Part shown: one piece after another, positions 54,335 to 63,267 of the stretch
Numbering within the stretch: the first letter of the stretch is position 1
How the letters are laid out: every line of letters begins with the position of its first letter
NCBI GenBank assembly: GCA_001305115.1
Contig: BCAA01000003.1
Location: 62,001 to 126,000 of the forward strand
Source of the DNA: Clostridia bacterium UC5.1-1E11
Lineage (GTDB): Bacteria; Bacillota; Clostridia; Oscillospirales; Acutalibacteraceae
Direction of reading: 5' to 3'
DNA length: 64,000 nucleotides
Notes under the pieces: generated by a model
What the model saw: the letters and a program-made list of their open reading frames with translations, nothing else
Databases searched by the model: none
What the model was told of the DNA's origin: nothing
Program-made: the position numbers and the translations under genes

Positions 54335-55717
54335 ATGGCGGATAAATCAGAGGACTTCACGGGTCTTCTCAATTCAATTGACGAGATTACAGAGCTGATC
54401 TATGTATCTGATCTGGAGACATACGATCTTTTATATATGAATAAAGCGGGAAGAAAAGCGTTCTCTTCTAATGCGGCTGCCGGCGGAAAATGTTATCAGG
54501 TTCTCCAAAAGCGTGATTCTCCCTGCCCATTTTGTACAAATCAAGTGTTACATACCGATAAAAGTTATGGCTGGGAATTTACAAACCCGGTTACAGGCCG
54601 GCATTATTTTCTAAAAGACCGCTTGATCGAATGGCAGGGACGTCTTGCCCGTTTGGAAATTGCTTTTGATGTAACCAACTATGAAAAGGAAAAGAACGAG
54701 CTTCGCTATGCGTTGGACTCGCAACAGATTGTCTTGGACTGTATCAAAATTCTTTATCAGGAGCGAGATTTAGACAAAGCGATCAACTGTGTCCTGCAAA
54801 TGATTGGACAATATCTTTCAGCCGACCGCGCTTACATCTTTCAAATTCGTGGTGACAAAATGGACAATACCTACGAATGGTGTCGTGAGGGCGTCCTCCC
54901 GCAAATCGATTTCTTGCAGGGGCTGGACCCGTCCATTGTTGTTCCATGGCAAAATGAATTGGACAATCACCAGTGCATCATCATGAAAGATATTGAAGAT
55001 ATTAAAGGAGAACGGGTCTATGATGTTCTCTCCCCGCAGGACATCCAAAATATGGTGATTGCTCCTCTGGAGGAAAACGGACGGATCAATGGATACTTTG
55101 GGGTGGACAACCCGCCGCATGAAAAAATTCGAAACATCGTCTCCCTGCTGGAGACGCTTCGGTATTTCATCATGGTTACTTTTCAGCGACATGCCGATGA
55201 ACAACGGCTACAGCATTTAAGTCTCCACGATACATTGACCGGGGTTTATAACCGCAATAAATATACACTGGATATTCCAGAGATCACAAAATCCAGGGGG
55301 CCGATCGGTGTGGTTTATTTGGATTTCAATGGACTTAAGGAGACCAATGATTGCTACGGCCACTATTATGGCGACCAGGCTCTAAAACGTTGTTCCGAGT
55401 GTATGCGTTTGGTTTTCGAGGAAGCAAACCTCTACCGAACCGGCGGGGATGAGTTTGTAATTATCTCCTCACAGAAATCCCAAGAGGAATTTTTAAAGCT
55501 GGTCCGTACCCTAAAAGATTCTCTTGCAAAAGAACAGCTTCCTGTAGCCGTAGGTGCTCAGTGGCAGGAAAGCGCCGAAAACCTAAGAAATTTAATCACA
55601 TTAGCTGATCGTGCCATGTACGAGGACAAGCAACGCTTTTATGAAACAACACTTACACCAAATCCATTGACCCGTCGCCCACGGGATTCCTCCTTGAGCC
55701 AGGAACCAAAGGCGTAG
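54335..55717 (+). CDS. PAS-GAF-GGDEF diguanylate cyclase
   Basis: A 460-residue protein; ATG 54335 follows GAGGAGAATGGG. PAS-like N-domain (about 10-125: ELIYVSDLETYDLLYMNKAG, CPFCTN), a GAF-like domain (about 135-290: SADRAYIFQIRGDKM, VIAPLEENGRINGYFGVDNP) and a GGDEF domain (HDTLTGVYNRNKY, VVYLDFNGLKETND, active site RTGGDEFVI). It would make c-di-GMP in response to bound ligand. The CPFC pair in the PAS domain hints at redox or metal sensing. Confidence 0.9.
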   Translation: MADKSEDFTGLLNSIDEITELIYVSDLETYDLLYMNKAGRKAFSSNAAAGGKCYQVLQKRDSPCPFCTNQVLHTDKSYGWEFTNPVTGRHYFLKDRLIEWQGRLARLEIAFDVTNYEKEKNELRYALDSQQIVLDCIKILYQERDLDKAINCVLQMIGQYLSADRAYIFQIRGDKMDNTYEWCREGVLPQIDFLQGLDPSIVVPWQNELDNHQCIIMKDIEDIKGERVYDVLSPQDIQNMVIAPLEENGRINGYFGVDNPPHEKIRNIVSLLETLRYFIMVTFQRHADEQRLQHLSLHDTLTGVYNRNKYTLDIPEITKSRGPIGVVYLDFNGLKETNDCYGHYYGDQALKRCSECMRLVFEEANLYRTGGDEFVIISSQKSQEEFLKLVRTLKDSLAKEQLPVAVGAQWQESAENLRNLITLADRAMYEDKQRFYETTLTPNPLTRRPRDSSLSQEPKA

Positions 55718-55907
55718 GAAATTGGCCCGTGTGGCGTTCATCCAGTAAAGCCTTTGTGGTGAAACTCCCTATCCGGCGCAATCTGTCCTTCATATTTCTA
55801 TCACCGGCAGATGTATAAATTCCGCATGTCCGTATTTTCCCGTGTTTTCTTCTCTTTTTCCGCGTATACTAACTCTATCCCATTCTGCATGCGAGAGGAG
55901 GAGATAA

Positions 55908-56138
55908 ATGCCACGCGGAAGAAAAAAAGAAACGCTTGAGAATCTCACGGAGGAGCTTACGAAAGTGGATGACCGTATTGCATATTATAAGCAACAGTTA
56001 TCCAATCTAAAAGTGCATCGAAAGAAACTTTGCGCTGCCATTGAAAAGACCGAAATGGAATCCCTCTATGCAGCGGTCAAGGCTTCTGGAAAAACGCCAA
56101 AGGAATGGCTAACGCAATTCCACTCTGAAGGCCAATAA
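55908..56138 (+). CDS. Small basic coiled-coil protein
   Basis: A 76-residue protein; ATG 55908 follows GAGAGGAGGAG. The basic start MPRGRKKETLENLTEEL leads into a coiled coil (VDDRIAYYKQQLSNLKVHRK) and a C-terminal KASGKTPKEWLTQFHSEGQ. It resembles the short DUF4315-type coiled coils in form only. TATACT at 55865-55870 may be its -10. Function unknown; the gene-free interval before it holds nothing else. Confidence 0.7.
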   Translation: MPRGRKKETLENLTEELTKVDDRIAYYKQQLSNLKVHRKKLCAAIEKTEMESLYAAVKASGKTPKEWLTQFHSEGQ

Positions 56139-56146
56139 ACTTGCAA

Positions 56147-56190
56147 AATAGGGCTGGGTTCTTTTTTGTAAAAAAGAACCCAGCCCTATT
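56147..56190. terminator. Long perfect inverted repeat after the coiled-coil gene
   Basis: AATAGGGCTGGGTTC then T6, and the exact complement: a stem of about 20 bp with a GT centre. It contains U-runs within the stem and should terminate in both directions. Confidence 0.7.
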
Positions 56191-56248
56191 CATGCTTGCA
56201 TTCCGTATCATTTGTTGGGGAATACCCCACAGAAAATTCATCGATATA

Positions 56249-56288
56249 AAAACAACGCCGTTGAATCTACGTTCAACGGCGTTGTTTT
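56249..56288. terminator. Bidirectional terminator after secF
   Basis: AAAACAACGCCGTTGAA tctacg TTCAACGGCGTTGTTTT: a 17-bp perfect stem with A/U flanks, 30 bp downstream of the secF stop on the minus strand. Confidence 0.85.
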
Positions 56289-56318
56289 AGGGAACCCTGA
56301 CGGACTCCTCAAACCAAC

Positions 56319-57290
56319 TCAATTGTTCTCGACAGAAGCCGCCGGAGCGCTCTTCTTTTCCTTGCGCTCCTCCCACGCTACATAAAGCGGTCCTGCGATG
56401 CAAACGGAAGAATAGCATCCAGCTACAATACCCACCATCATCGGAAGGGCAAACGTTGTAACAGAAGTCAAGCCATAAATGCTTCCCACCACAAATACAG
56501 CCGCGATCGCCACAAAAGTCGTCAGAGATGTATAAATGGAGCGGGTCAACGTCTGATTAATGCTGGTATCTACCAGATCCGCATAGGAAGTCTTCGGTCC
56601 CATAAGGCGGCGATTTTCACGAATACGGTCATAGATGATGATCGTATTGTTCAACGAATATCCCAAAATTGTCAATACAACCGCCATAAAGCTGTCGTTA
56701 ATCGGCATCTGGAAGGCGACGAAAACAAAGTAAACAATCAATACGTCGTGCAACAGCGCAACGATCGACATCAGGCCCGCAGTGACACCGCCAATCTTTC
56801 TGAAACGGAAACCAACATAGATCAGCAAGAGTACAAATGCAATTAACACGGCAATCGCGCACTTCAGCAAGAAGCTCTGGCCCATCGTCGGGTTCACCGA
56901 GTTCGACTCGACCACTTCAAAATTTGCATCCGGATACTTTTCATCCAGCGCGGTTGCAATGCTCTGCTGCTGATCCAGGGAAATCGAATCGGTCCCCGCA
57001 AAGGAGATGGATACACTGTTGTTCGCCTGGGTTGGATCATTTACCGTCGACATATCCTCATGAATACGGACAGAGACATCCTTCCCACTGGCATCCTTAA
57101 CAATCTGCTCCACGTCCTCCTGCTGGATGGTGCCATTATAAGAATAACGGATTACCGCACCACCGGTGAACTGGATGTCCAACTTGGTACCGAGGAAAAT
57201 GTTGCAGATCACGCCAATCACTAGAATGGCCAGCGAAATTCCGAAGAAAATCTTTTTCTTTTCGCAGAATTTGATGTGAAACGTTCTCAT
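56319..57290 (-). CDS. secF: Protein translocase subunit SecF
   Basis: A 323-residue protein; ATG 57290 (MRTFHIKFCEKKKIFFGISL) follows GGAGGTGCCGCG and overlaps the restored secD stop (ATGA). TM1, the SecD/F motif KLDIQFTGGAVIRYSY and the TM4-6 motifs (ILGYSLNNTIIIYDRIREN, INQTLTRSIYTSLTTF) are complete. It uses the proton motive force with SecD to complete protein export. Confidence 0.95.
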   Translation of the reverse strand: MRTFHIKFCEKKKIFFGISLAILVIGVICNIFLGTKLDIQFTGGAVIRYSYNGTIQQEDVEQIVKDASGKDVSVRIHEDMSTVNDPTQANNSVSISFAGTDSISLDQQQSIATALDEKYPDANFEVVESNSVNPTMGQSFLLKCAIAVLIAFVLLLIYVGFRFRKIGGVTAGLMSIVALLHDVLIVYFVFVAFQMPINDSFMAVVLTILGYSLNNTIIIYDRIRENRRLMGPKTSYADLVDTSINQTLTRSIYTSLTTFVAIAAVFVVGSIYGLTSVTTFALPMMVGIVAGCYSSVCIAGPLYVAWEERKEKKSAPAASVENN

Positions 57291-58698
57291 TTCGCGGCAC
57301 CTCCATATAACCATTTATTGCGGAAGCACTTGAACCCGGAGATGGATTTCAACATCAAGCGGGAAGCACCGACGCCCATGATGAAGTTGCCGATGTTGCC
57401 AACCAGCAACGTGTAACCAAAGGAATAGACAGAACCCGTCGTAGAGGTCCAAAGATCCAAGACAGGATATTGGTCGGTCCAAAGACCATCATCAGAATAA
57501 GCGCCACCATGATCGTGGTGATATTGCCATCAAAAATTGCCCAGAAGCTGTTGGCATTACCCTTTTGAATGGCGCCGTCCAACGTCTTACCGGAGTTCAC
57601 TTCTTCTTTAATACGGGTCGCCGTAATGACGTTCGCGTCAACGCCCATACCAATCGATAGAATAATACCTGCGATGCCGGGCAGGGTCATCGTAAAGCTG
57701 TTGAGGAATGGGAAATAGCCGGACACAGCCGCAAAGCAGAGGCCGATCTGTCCGAGCAATGCGATGATTGCTACAAAGCCGGGCAGGCGGTAGACAATCA
57801 ACATAATCAGGCACACCAGAATAAATCCAATAATGCCAGCAATTTCCATTGCGTTCAGAGCCGAAGCACCCAGCGTGGGGCTGACCGTGCTGAAATTGGT
57901 TGTAACAAGCTTAAAGGGCAACGCACCGGCATTGATCTTATTCGCCAGATCGGAGGCTTCCGCAGCAGTAAAGCCGCCCGTAATGGAACACTTACCATCC
58001 GAAATCACGGCATTGACGGTCGGATACGAAATCATCACGTCGTCCATCCAAATGGAGATGATCTGTCCCTGTAGGCGTTCCGTCGCTTCTGCAAACTTCT
58101 GTGCGCCTTCATCGCTCAACTCCAAGCCTACCTCATACTCGGTTGCGCCAGTAGTCGGGTCTTGAATCATCTGCGCCTCTGCCTTTTTGACGTCGCTGCC
58201 TTCCAAGATAACCGTGTCGGCCGTTGTACCCGTCGGCGTCTTATAGACCGGATTGCCATCCGCATCCGTCTCCTGCGTCGCATACTCGTTGCCTTCACGG
58301 AACGTCAGCATAGCGGTTGCAGAGAGCTCTTCAATAGCGGCTTCCGGATCAAAGGTCGTCTCATCGTTTTTCCACGGGAAACGAACGATGATATGATCCT
58401 GATTATAGTCCACATACAACTCGTAGTCCGTGATATTCTGGTTGACCATGCGAAGCTCAATGATCGCCTTTGCGGAATTCAGCTGGTCCTCCGTGGCTTT
58501 CACGCCCTCGGTATCCGGACTGAACGTGGCCTCTACGCCACCGTTGATGTCGATTCCCCATCGAATGTCGCTCGCACCTTTTATGTAGGTGATGGTGTTA
58601 TCTCCGTTTTGACCGTGTACCCCAAATAAAGAGGTATAGGTAAAAACCAAGATAAGGAGGGCGACGATGAAAAATACTGGTTTTCCTACTCGCTTCAT
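57287..58698 (-). CDS. secD: Protein translocase subunit SecD, one frameshift near the C-terminus
   Basis: ATG 58698 (MKRVGKPVFFIVALLILVFT) follows GGAGGATTT. Motifs GIDINGGVEATF, LITGGFTAAEA-like CSITGGFTAAEASDL, TLGASALNAMEIAGIIGFIL and MGVDANVITATRIKEEV are as in SecD. Near 57452 (after SWIFGP) the frame breaks; the next frame reads STTGSVYSFGYTLLVGNIGN, GASRLMLKSISGFK to a TGA overlapping secF. One lost base in the CCTCT region explains it. The product would be about 470 residues. Confidence 0.92.
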
Positions 58699-58756
58699 GC
58701 GTAAATCCTCCAATGTCTTATGGTTTCTGCGCTGCCCCGCAGACGTAACAAAGACT

Positions 58757-58785
58757 ATTATAGATTTCTTATTCTAAAAAGTCAA
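58757..58785 (-). promoter_or_regulatory. Promoter of secDF
   Basis: TTGACT and TATAAT with a 17-bp spacer on the minus strand, about 58 bp before the secD ATG. Confidence 0.8.
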
Positions 58786-58895
58786 CGAATTTGGTGCAAA
58801 TCGGCCAATAAAATTATTTTTTGTCCATTTTTTTGCCTAAAGCAACCAGAAAACATGAACAGAATATGTCGGTCCTCCCCTTTATGAATAAAAAC

Positions 58896-58940
58896 GAAAA
58901 AAAGCAGCAGATGTGTTCAACAACACCTCCGCTGCTTTTT
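58896..58940 (-). terminator. Terminator of the aminotransferase gene
   Basis: AAAAAGCAGC...GTGTT caac AACAC...GCTGCTTTTT, an imperfect 19-bp stem with U-runs, directly after the stop codon of the aminotransferase. Confidence 0.75.
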
Positions 58941-58951
58941 CATACATTTCT

Positions 58952-60235
58952 TTATGCCCTTTCCGAAAGAAGCTTTTCTACCGCAGCAAGCTGTACTGCA
59001 ATGCAGAATAGGTCCATCGCCAGTTCCAACTCAGAAACGGGCGGATAGGTGGGCGCCACACGGATATTACGATCCCTTGGGTCTTTCTGATAGGGGAAGG
59101 TCGCACCCGCTCCTGTCAAGGTAACACCAGCTTCCTTACACAGCGAAACCACACGCTTTGCGCAACCATCCAATACATCTACGCTGACAAAATAACCTCC
59201 ATTCGGTTGGGTCCATTCTGCAACATTTTTTCCACCGAGCTCTGTTTCCAACTTCTCCTGCACCACCTGGAACTTCGGTTCCAAGATCGCTCGATGTTTT
59301 TCCATTTGCAACTTTACGCCGTCCAAATTGCCAAAGAAGTAGATATGGCGCAGTTGGTTCAACTTATCCGGGCCGATCGTCTGATAGGAGTAATGCTCGC
59401 GGAACACAGTCAAATTATGTTCACTGGCTCCCATCGCTGCAACGCCGGCGCCGGGGAAAGTAATTTTGCTGGTGGATGCAAAAAAGATGGGCATATCGAT
59501 GCTGTGTTGTTTGCGGCATTCATGCCACAAGTTTAGCAGGGTGTCGGGCGTATCGGTCAGATCATGTACACAATACGCATTGTCCCAGAAGATTTTAAAA
59601 TCCGGAGCTGCGGGTTTCAACGCTGCAAACCGGCGAACCGTCTCATCGGAGTATGTGATACCGGTCGGGTTGGAGTACTTTGGCACACACCATATTCCTT
59701 TGATTGTGGGGTCATTTTGAACAAGTTCCTCCACGACATCCATATCCGGGCCTTCCGATGTCATGGGAACCGTGACCAGTTCAAAACCAAAATACTCTGT
59801 AATGGCAAAGTGCCGGTCATATCCTGGGGACGGGCACAAGAACTTCAAGTGACCCTGTTGGCTCCACGGCTTGCTACCTGGAAAACCGTGTGTCATGGCA
59901 CAGGAGATCGCATCGAACATCATGTTCAAACTCGAATTTCCGCCTACAATGATATTGTGATCGTCAAGCCCCAACATCTCAGCAAACAACTCCCGCATTT
60001 CTGGAAGTCCGTCGCCCAAGCCATAGTTCCGGCAATCGTCCCCCGTCGAGGCATAAATATTTGCAGTCGAATTTAAAATGTCCAACATCGGCATCGAGAG
60101 ATCCAATTGATCTACGCCCGGCTTTCCACGCGCCATATTCAGCTTAAGTCCTCTCGCTTTAAAGTCCGCATAGCGCTTCTCCAAATCCGCTTTTTCCGCG
60201 CAAAGCGCCTCATTTGACATTGAACGGTAATCCAA
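58952..60235 (-). CDS. Class I (MocR-like, PF12897-type) aminotransferase, probably aspartate aminotransferase
   Basis: About 427 residues. The start is taken as TTG 60235 (LDYRSMSNEALCAEKADLEK), 9 nt after AAAGGAG; ATG 60244 is too close to that site. PLP-fold motifs: NYGLGDGLPEMRELFAEM, GGNSSLNMMFDAI, PKYSNPTGITYSDETV, DNAYCVHDL and the PLP lysine in STSKITFPGAG. It belongs to the group annotated as aspartate aminotransferase subgroup 1c or alanine-glyoxylate type; the substrate is an inference. Confidence 0.85.
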   Translation of the reverse strand: MDYRSMSNEALCAEKADLEKRYADFKARGLKLNMARGKPGVDQLDLSMPMLDILNSTANIYASTGDDCRNYGLGDGLPEMRELFAEMLGLDDHNIIVGGNSSLNMMFDAISCAMTHGFPGSKPWSQQGHLKFLCPSPGYDRHFAITEYFGFELVTVPMTSEGPDMDVVEELVQNDPTIKGIWCVPKYSNPTGITYSDETVRRFAALKPAAPDFKIFWDNAYCVHDLTDTPDTLLNLWHECRKQHSIDMPIFFASTSKITFPGAGVAAMGASEHNLTVFREHYSYQTIGPDKLNQLRHIYFFGNLDGVKLQMEKHRAILEPKFQVVQEKLETELGGKNVAEWTQPNGGYFVSVDVLDGCAKRVVSLCKEAGVTLTGAGATFPYQKDPRDRNIRVAPTYPPVSELELAMDLFCIAVQLAAVEKLLSERA

Positions 60236-60365
60236 AATCAGCATCTCCTTTAATAAAATGCATTATGATCGTTTGGTCTTGCATCCCACTCCAAAATTCC
60301 TTTTCAAGAGCTTCCTTAAACTATATGGGGATACAAGGGTATTTGTGCTTTCCAACGCTCTTCCT

Positions 60366-60394
60366 ATTGTAATCGATCGTCTTTTAAAACGCAA
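60366..60394 (-). promoter_or_regulatory. Promoter of the aminotransferase gene
   Basis: TTGCGT and TACAAT with a 17-bp spacer on the minus strand, about 130 bp upstream of the start. Confidence 0.65.
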
Positions 60395-60613
60395 GATAAA
60401 AAAGTAAATCCTGCATTTTTTGTGATAAGGCAGATTCTAGCAACACTTTTCTACAAAATCTTGTCCATATCGACGACGGGAGCAGTCCCTTTTCCCTGCA
60501 AAAGAAACCACGTGTCGTCCTTAAAAGGGCAGTCCCGATGAACGGGACCTCCAAAAAGGAAAACACGCGGCCATTTTGCAGGATTGTTTTCAAATTCAAG
60601 CAGAACGCTCGGC
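60395..60613. other. Gene-free stretch between asnS and the aminotransferase
   Basis: It holds a short hairpin (GTCCC gatgaa CGGGAC, near 60532-60548), perhaps the asnS terminator. Two short minus-strand frames here lack ribosome sites and credible composition. Nothing else was recognised. Confidence 0.5.
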
Positions 60614-62008
60614 TTAGAACTCCGCCGTACCCGTTGTACGCGGGAAGGGCAACACATCACGGATATTGGCGATACCGGTGAGATACATCACCAGACGTTC
60701 AAAACCAAGGCCAAAGCCTGCGTGCTTTGTGCCGCCATACTTGCGCAAATCCAAATACCACCAATAGTTCTCCTCTTCCAACTGGAAATCCTTCATGCGC
60801 TGCTGAAGGACGTCCATACGCTCTTCGCGCTGGCTTCCGCCGATAATCTCCCCAATCCCTGGAACCAACAGGTCGACCGCTGCAACCGTCTTTCCATCGT
60901 CGTTCAGACGCATATAGAACGCCTTGATTTCCTTAGGATAATCGGTTACAAACACCGGCTTTCCAAAGACCTGCTCCGTGAGGTACTTTTCATGCTCAGT
61001 CTGTAAGTCGGTGCCCCACTCCACCTTATATTCAAATTGATCGTTATTCTTTTTCAGAATATCCACAGCTTCTGTATAGGTCACATGGGCAAAGTCAGAG
61101 TTTACCACATTGTTCAGACGGTCCACCAGTCCCTTATCGACAAATTGATTGAAAAACGCGATGTCCTGAGGGCAGGTATCCATCACATAACGGATGACGA
61201 ATTTCATCATATCCTCTGCCAAGCGCATATCGTCCTGCAAGTCGGCAAATGCAATTTCTGGTTCGATCATCCAAAACTCTGCCGCATGGCGTTGTGTGTA
61301 AGACTTTTCTGCACGGAAGGTCGGCCCAAATGTATAGACTTTTCCAAAGGCCATCGCCATGCACTCCGCTTCCAACTGCCCAGAAACAGTCAGGGACGTA
61401 TGCTTCTGGAAGAAGTCCTGGGTATAATCCACTGTGCCCGCCTCCGTGCGGGGGGGATTCTCGGGGTCCAGGGTGGTGACGGTAAACATCTCGCCCGCGC
61501 CCTCGCAGTCGCTCCCCGTGATGAGCGGCGTATGGGCATATACAAATCCATTCTCATTGAAGAATTTATGGATCGCATAGGCCGCCACACTGCGCACACG
61601 AAATGCAGCGCTAAACATATTGGTGCGTGGACGCAGGTGTGCAATTGTACGCAGGTATTCCATCGTGTGGCGCTTCTTCTGCAAAGGATAATCCGGCGTA
61701 GAAGCACCTTCTACCGTAATCTCAGACGCATGAATTTCAAATGGCTGCTTTGCCTCGGGGGTCAAAAGCAATTCCCCTGTAACGACGATCGCAGAACCGA
61801 CATTCAACTTTGCAATGTCCTTATAATTGGAAAGCTTATCCGCTTCGAATACGATCTGTACCCCTTTAAAGCAGCTTCCATCATTCAAATCAATGAAGCC
61901 AAGCGCTTTGGAATCCCGAACGGTTCGCGCCCAACCGCATACGGTGACAATCTTTCCGCCGAACTCTTCCATTCCGGCATAGAGCTCTTTAATCTCTGTT
62001 CGCTTCAA
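60614..62008 (-). CDS. asnS: Asparaginyl-tRNA synthetase
   Basis: A 464-residue protein. The start is TTG 62008 ([20 protein letters not shown]) after AGGAGGATCAG; the open frame to 62068 has no ribosome site. OB-fold domain ([20 protein letters not shown]), class II motif 2 [20 protein letters not shown] and motif 3 [20 protein letters not shown]; the AsnRS-type insert [21 protein letters not shown] at 62079-62084 on the minus strand is the probable -10. No T-box was seen in the short leader. Confidence 0.96.
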   Translation of the reverse strand: MKRTEIKELYAGMEEFGGKIVTVCGWARTVRDSKALGFIDLNDGSCFKGVQIVFEADKLSNYKDIAKLNVGSAIVVTGELLLTPEAKQPFEIHASEITVEGASTPDYPLQKKRHTMEYLRTIAHLRPRTNMFSAAFRVRSVAAYAIHKFFNENGFVYAHTPLITGSDCEGAGEMFTVTTLDPENPPRTEAGTVDYTQDFFQKHTSLTVSGQLEAECMAMAFGKVYTFGPTFRAEKSYTQRHAAEFWMIEPEIAFADLQDDMRLAEDMMKFVIRYVMDTCPQDIAFFNQFVDKGLVDRLNNVVNSDFAHVTYTEAVDILKKNNDQFEYKVEWGTDLQTEHEKYLTEQVFGKPVFVTDYPKEIKAFYMRLNDDGKTVAAVDLLVPGIGEIIGGSQREERMDVLQQRMKDFQLEEENYWWYLDLRKYGGTKHAGFGLGFERLVMYLTGIANIRDVLPFPRTTGTAEF

Positions 62009-62148
62009 AATTCTGATCCTCCTGTTTTCCGCGCGCAAAAAGCATCGTCGTCTGCGCGTTTCATTCATATGTTTCTATATTATAACACGTCACCCATCGG
62101 CGCAAGTAAAATATTTGCACTAATTTTAAAAAATATTGTAAAACCCCC

Positions 62149-62177
62149 TTGATTTTTTCAAAAGAATCCGCTATAAT
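62149..62177 (+). promoter_or_regulatory. Promoter of tRNA-Ser
   Basis: TTGATT and TATAAT with a 17-bp spacer, 39 bp upstream of the tRNA. Confidence 0.8.
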
Positions 62178-62216
62178 GATCAAGCTGTCAGCGATAAGTG
62201 ATCAGCAAAGCCATTT

Positions 62217-62303
62217 GGAGAGGTATTCTAATTGGTAAGGAGCCACATTGGAAATGTGGTGTGCCGCAAGGCATTGTGCGTTCGAGTCGCATCCTCTCCG
62301 CCA
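62217..62303 (+). tRNA. tRNA-Ser (anticodon GGA)
   Basis: Acceptor arm GGAGAGG / CCTCTCC with discriminator G and encoded CCA (62301-62303). D-arm contains AATTGGTAAGGA. Anticodon arm CCACA TTGGAAA TGTGG puts GGA at positions 34-36, reading UCC/UCU. Long variable arm GTGCCGCAAGGCAT as expected of a class II tRNA, and T-arm GTGCG TTCGAGT CGCAT. It stands alone with its own promoter and terminator. Confidence 0.95.
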
Positions 62304-62306
62304 TCA

Positions 62307-62350
62307 AAATCCAAGCAATTCGGAAGAGTTGCTTGGATTTTTCTTTTTCT
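62307..62350 (+). terminator. Terminator of tRNA-Ser
   Basis: AAATCCAAGCAA / TTGCTTGGATTT stem (62307-62340) followed by TTCTTTTTC. Confidence 0.85.
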
Positions 62351-63160
62351 TCTTACGCATCTCAGGAATGAATTTGGGAATAGAACCTCGATGTGTGTGA
62401 AATACCTCTGCAATAAGTCCTTTAAAAACGAGAAGAATCGATGGATTCCTCCAAAAGGATGTTGCTTCCTTTAAAAGAAGCTCTTTCAAACGTTAGTTCT
62501 ACTCAGTAAAGTATCGTGATGGCCGTTGCTTCAGAAGCACACAGATTCTTATTTCCAAGAATCGTCCCGAACCATTGGGAGTTTCTCTGAAAGCCAAGCA
62601 CTGCTGTTACAACGCTATTTGAGAATCCATATCATGCATAAGATATAGATCGCCTTTATAAAAATGCTACAACTCCGCATGGCTTCCTCTATTCTTTCGA
62701 ATATCAAAGGGCGCCCAAAGCACAATTGAATCTTTTCATAAAATCTCTCTCAACCGTTGGACCCATCATTTCTTGATTCAGAATACAATGGAATGCAATG
62801 AGGGTCCCTGGAACGGTTGGATAAGACGAATACTTTTTCAGAGGGTAACCGATTCCCCTCCCCTGCTTTTGGGCTCGCCATTCAGAATCCTTAGCTATTC
62901 AATGATCGTTCCCGATGTATGGAAAATACTTGGGGAATGCGTGAAAATGTCCTAAGCATATCCGTTCATTTTACGGTTGAATGAGACCCGGGCAGAACCC
63001 CATCCAGAAAAGCCAGATGTCATTTTTGTAGGTCCATCAAATGCAAAAGGATTGCTACAAAACGTTGCTTATTGGATTCATATCGAAAATATTTCACGGA
63101 GAAATGCGTAAAATCCGGCCAAACCCGTATAAGCTGGGTACTTTTTCTGTTGTTCATCTA
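62351..63160. other. Long gene-free stretch between tRNA-Ser and tyrS
   Basis: About 800 bp without a credible gene; all frames are short and have no ribosome sites. On the plus strand 62773-62860 reads EGPWNGWIRRILFQRVTDS, which recalls the NGLIRRFLPKGTDFS region of IS30-family transposases, so this may be a decayed insertion sequence. Nothing else is recognised. Confidence 0.35.
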
Positions 63161-63164
63161 ATTA

Positions 63165-63198
63165 AAATAAGCCCCCGGCTAGGCCGGGGGCTTATTTT
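63165..63198 (-). terminator. Terminator of tyrS (bidirectional)
   Basis: AAAATAAGCCCCCGGC tag GCCGGGGGCTTATTTT: a strong stem with A/U flanks, 70 bp after the tyrS stop. Confidence 0.88.
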
Positions 63199-63267
63199 AT
63201 ACTTTTCTACTTAAAATGACAGCTGCCTTCGCTTTTATTCCAAACCTTTTTCAATCCTGTGGTTTGT

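Noticed and set aside
60384-60660. Two short minus-strand frames between asnS and the aminotransferase
   Set aside because: They overlap each other and the asnS end, have no ribosome sites and include a probable terminator hairpin.
62009-62216. T-box leader for asnS
   Set aside because: No AGGGTGG-type T-box sequence or specifier loop was found in the short leader.
62217-62303. tRNA-Ser as an integration site
   Set aside because: No repeated tRNA 3' end and no integrase gene are nearby; the following stretch is only degenerate non-coding DNA.
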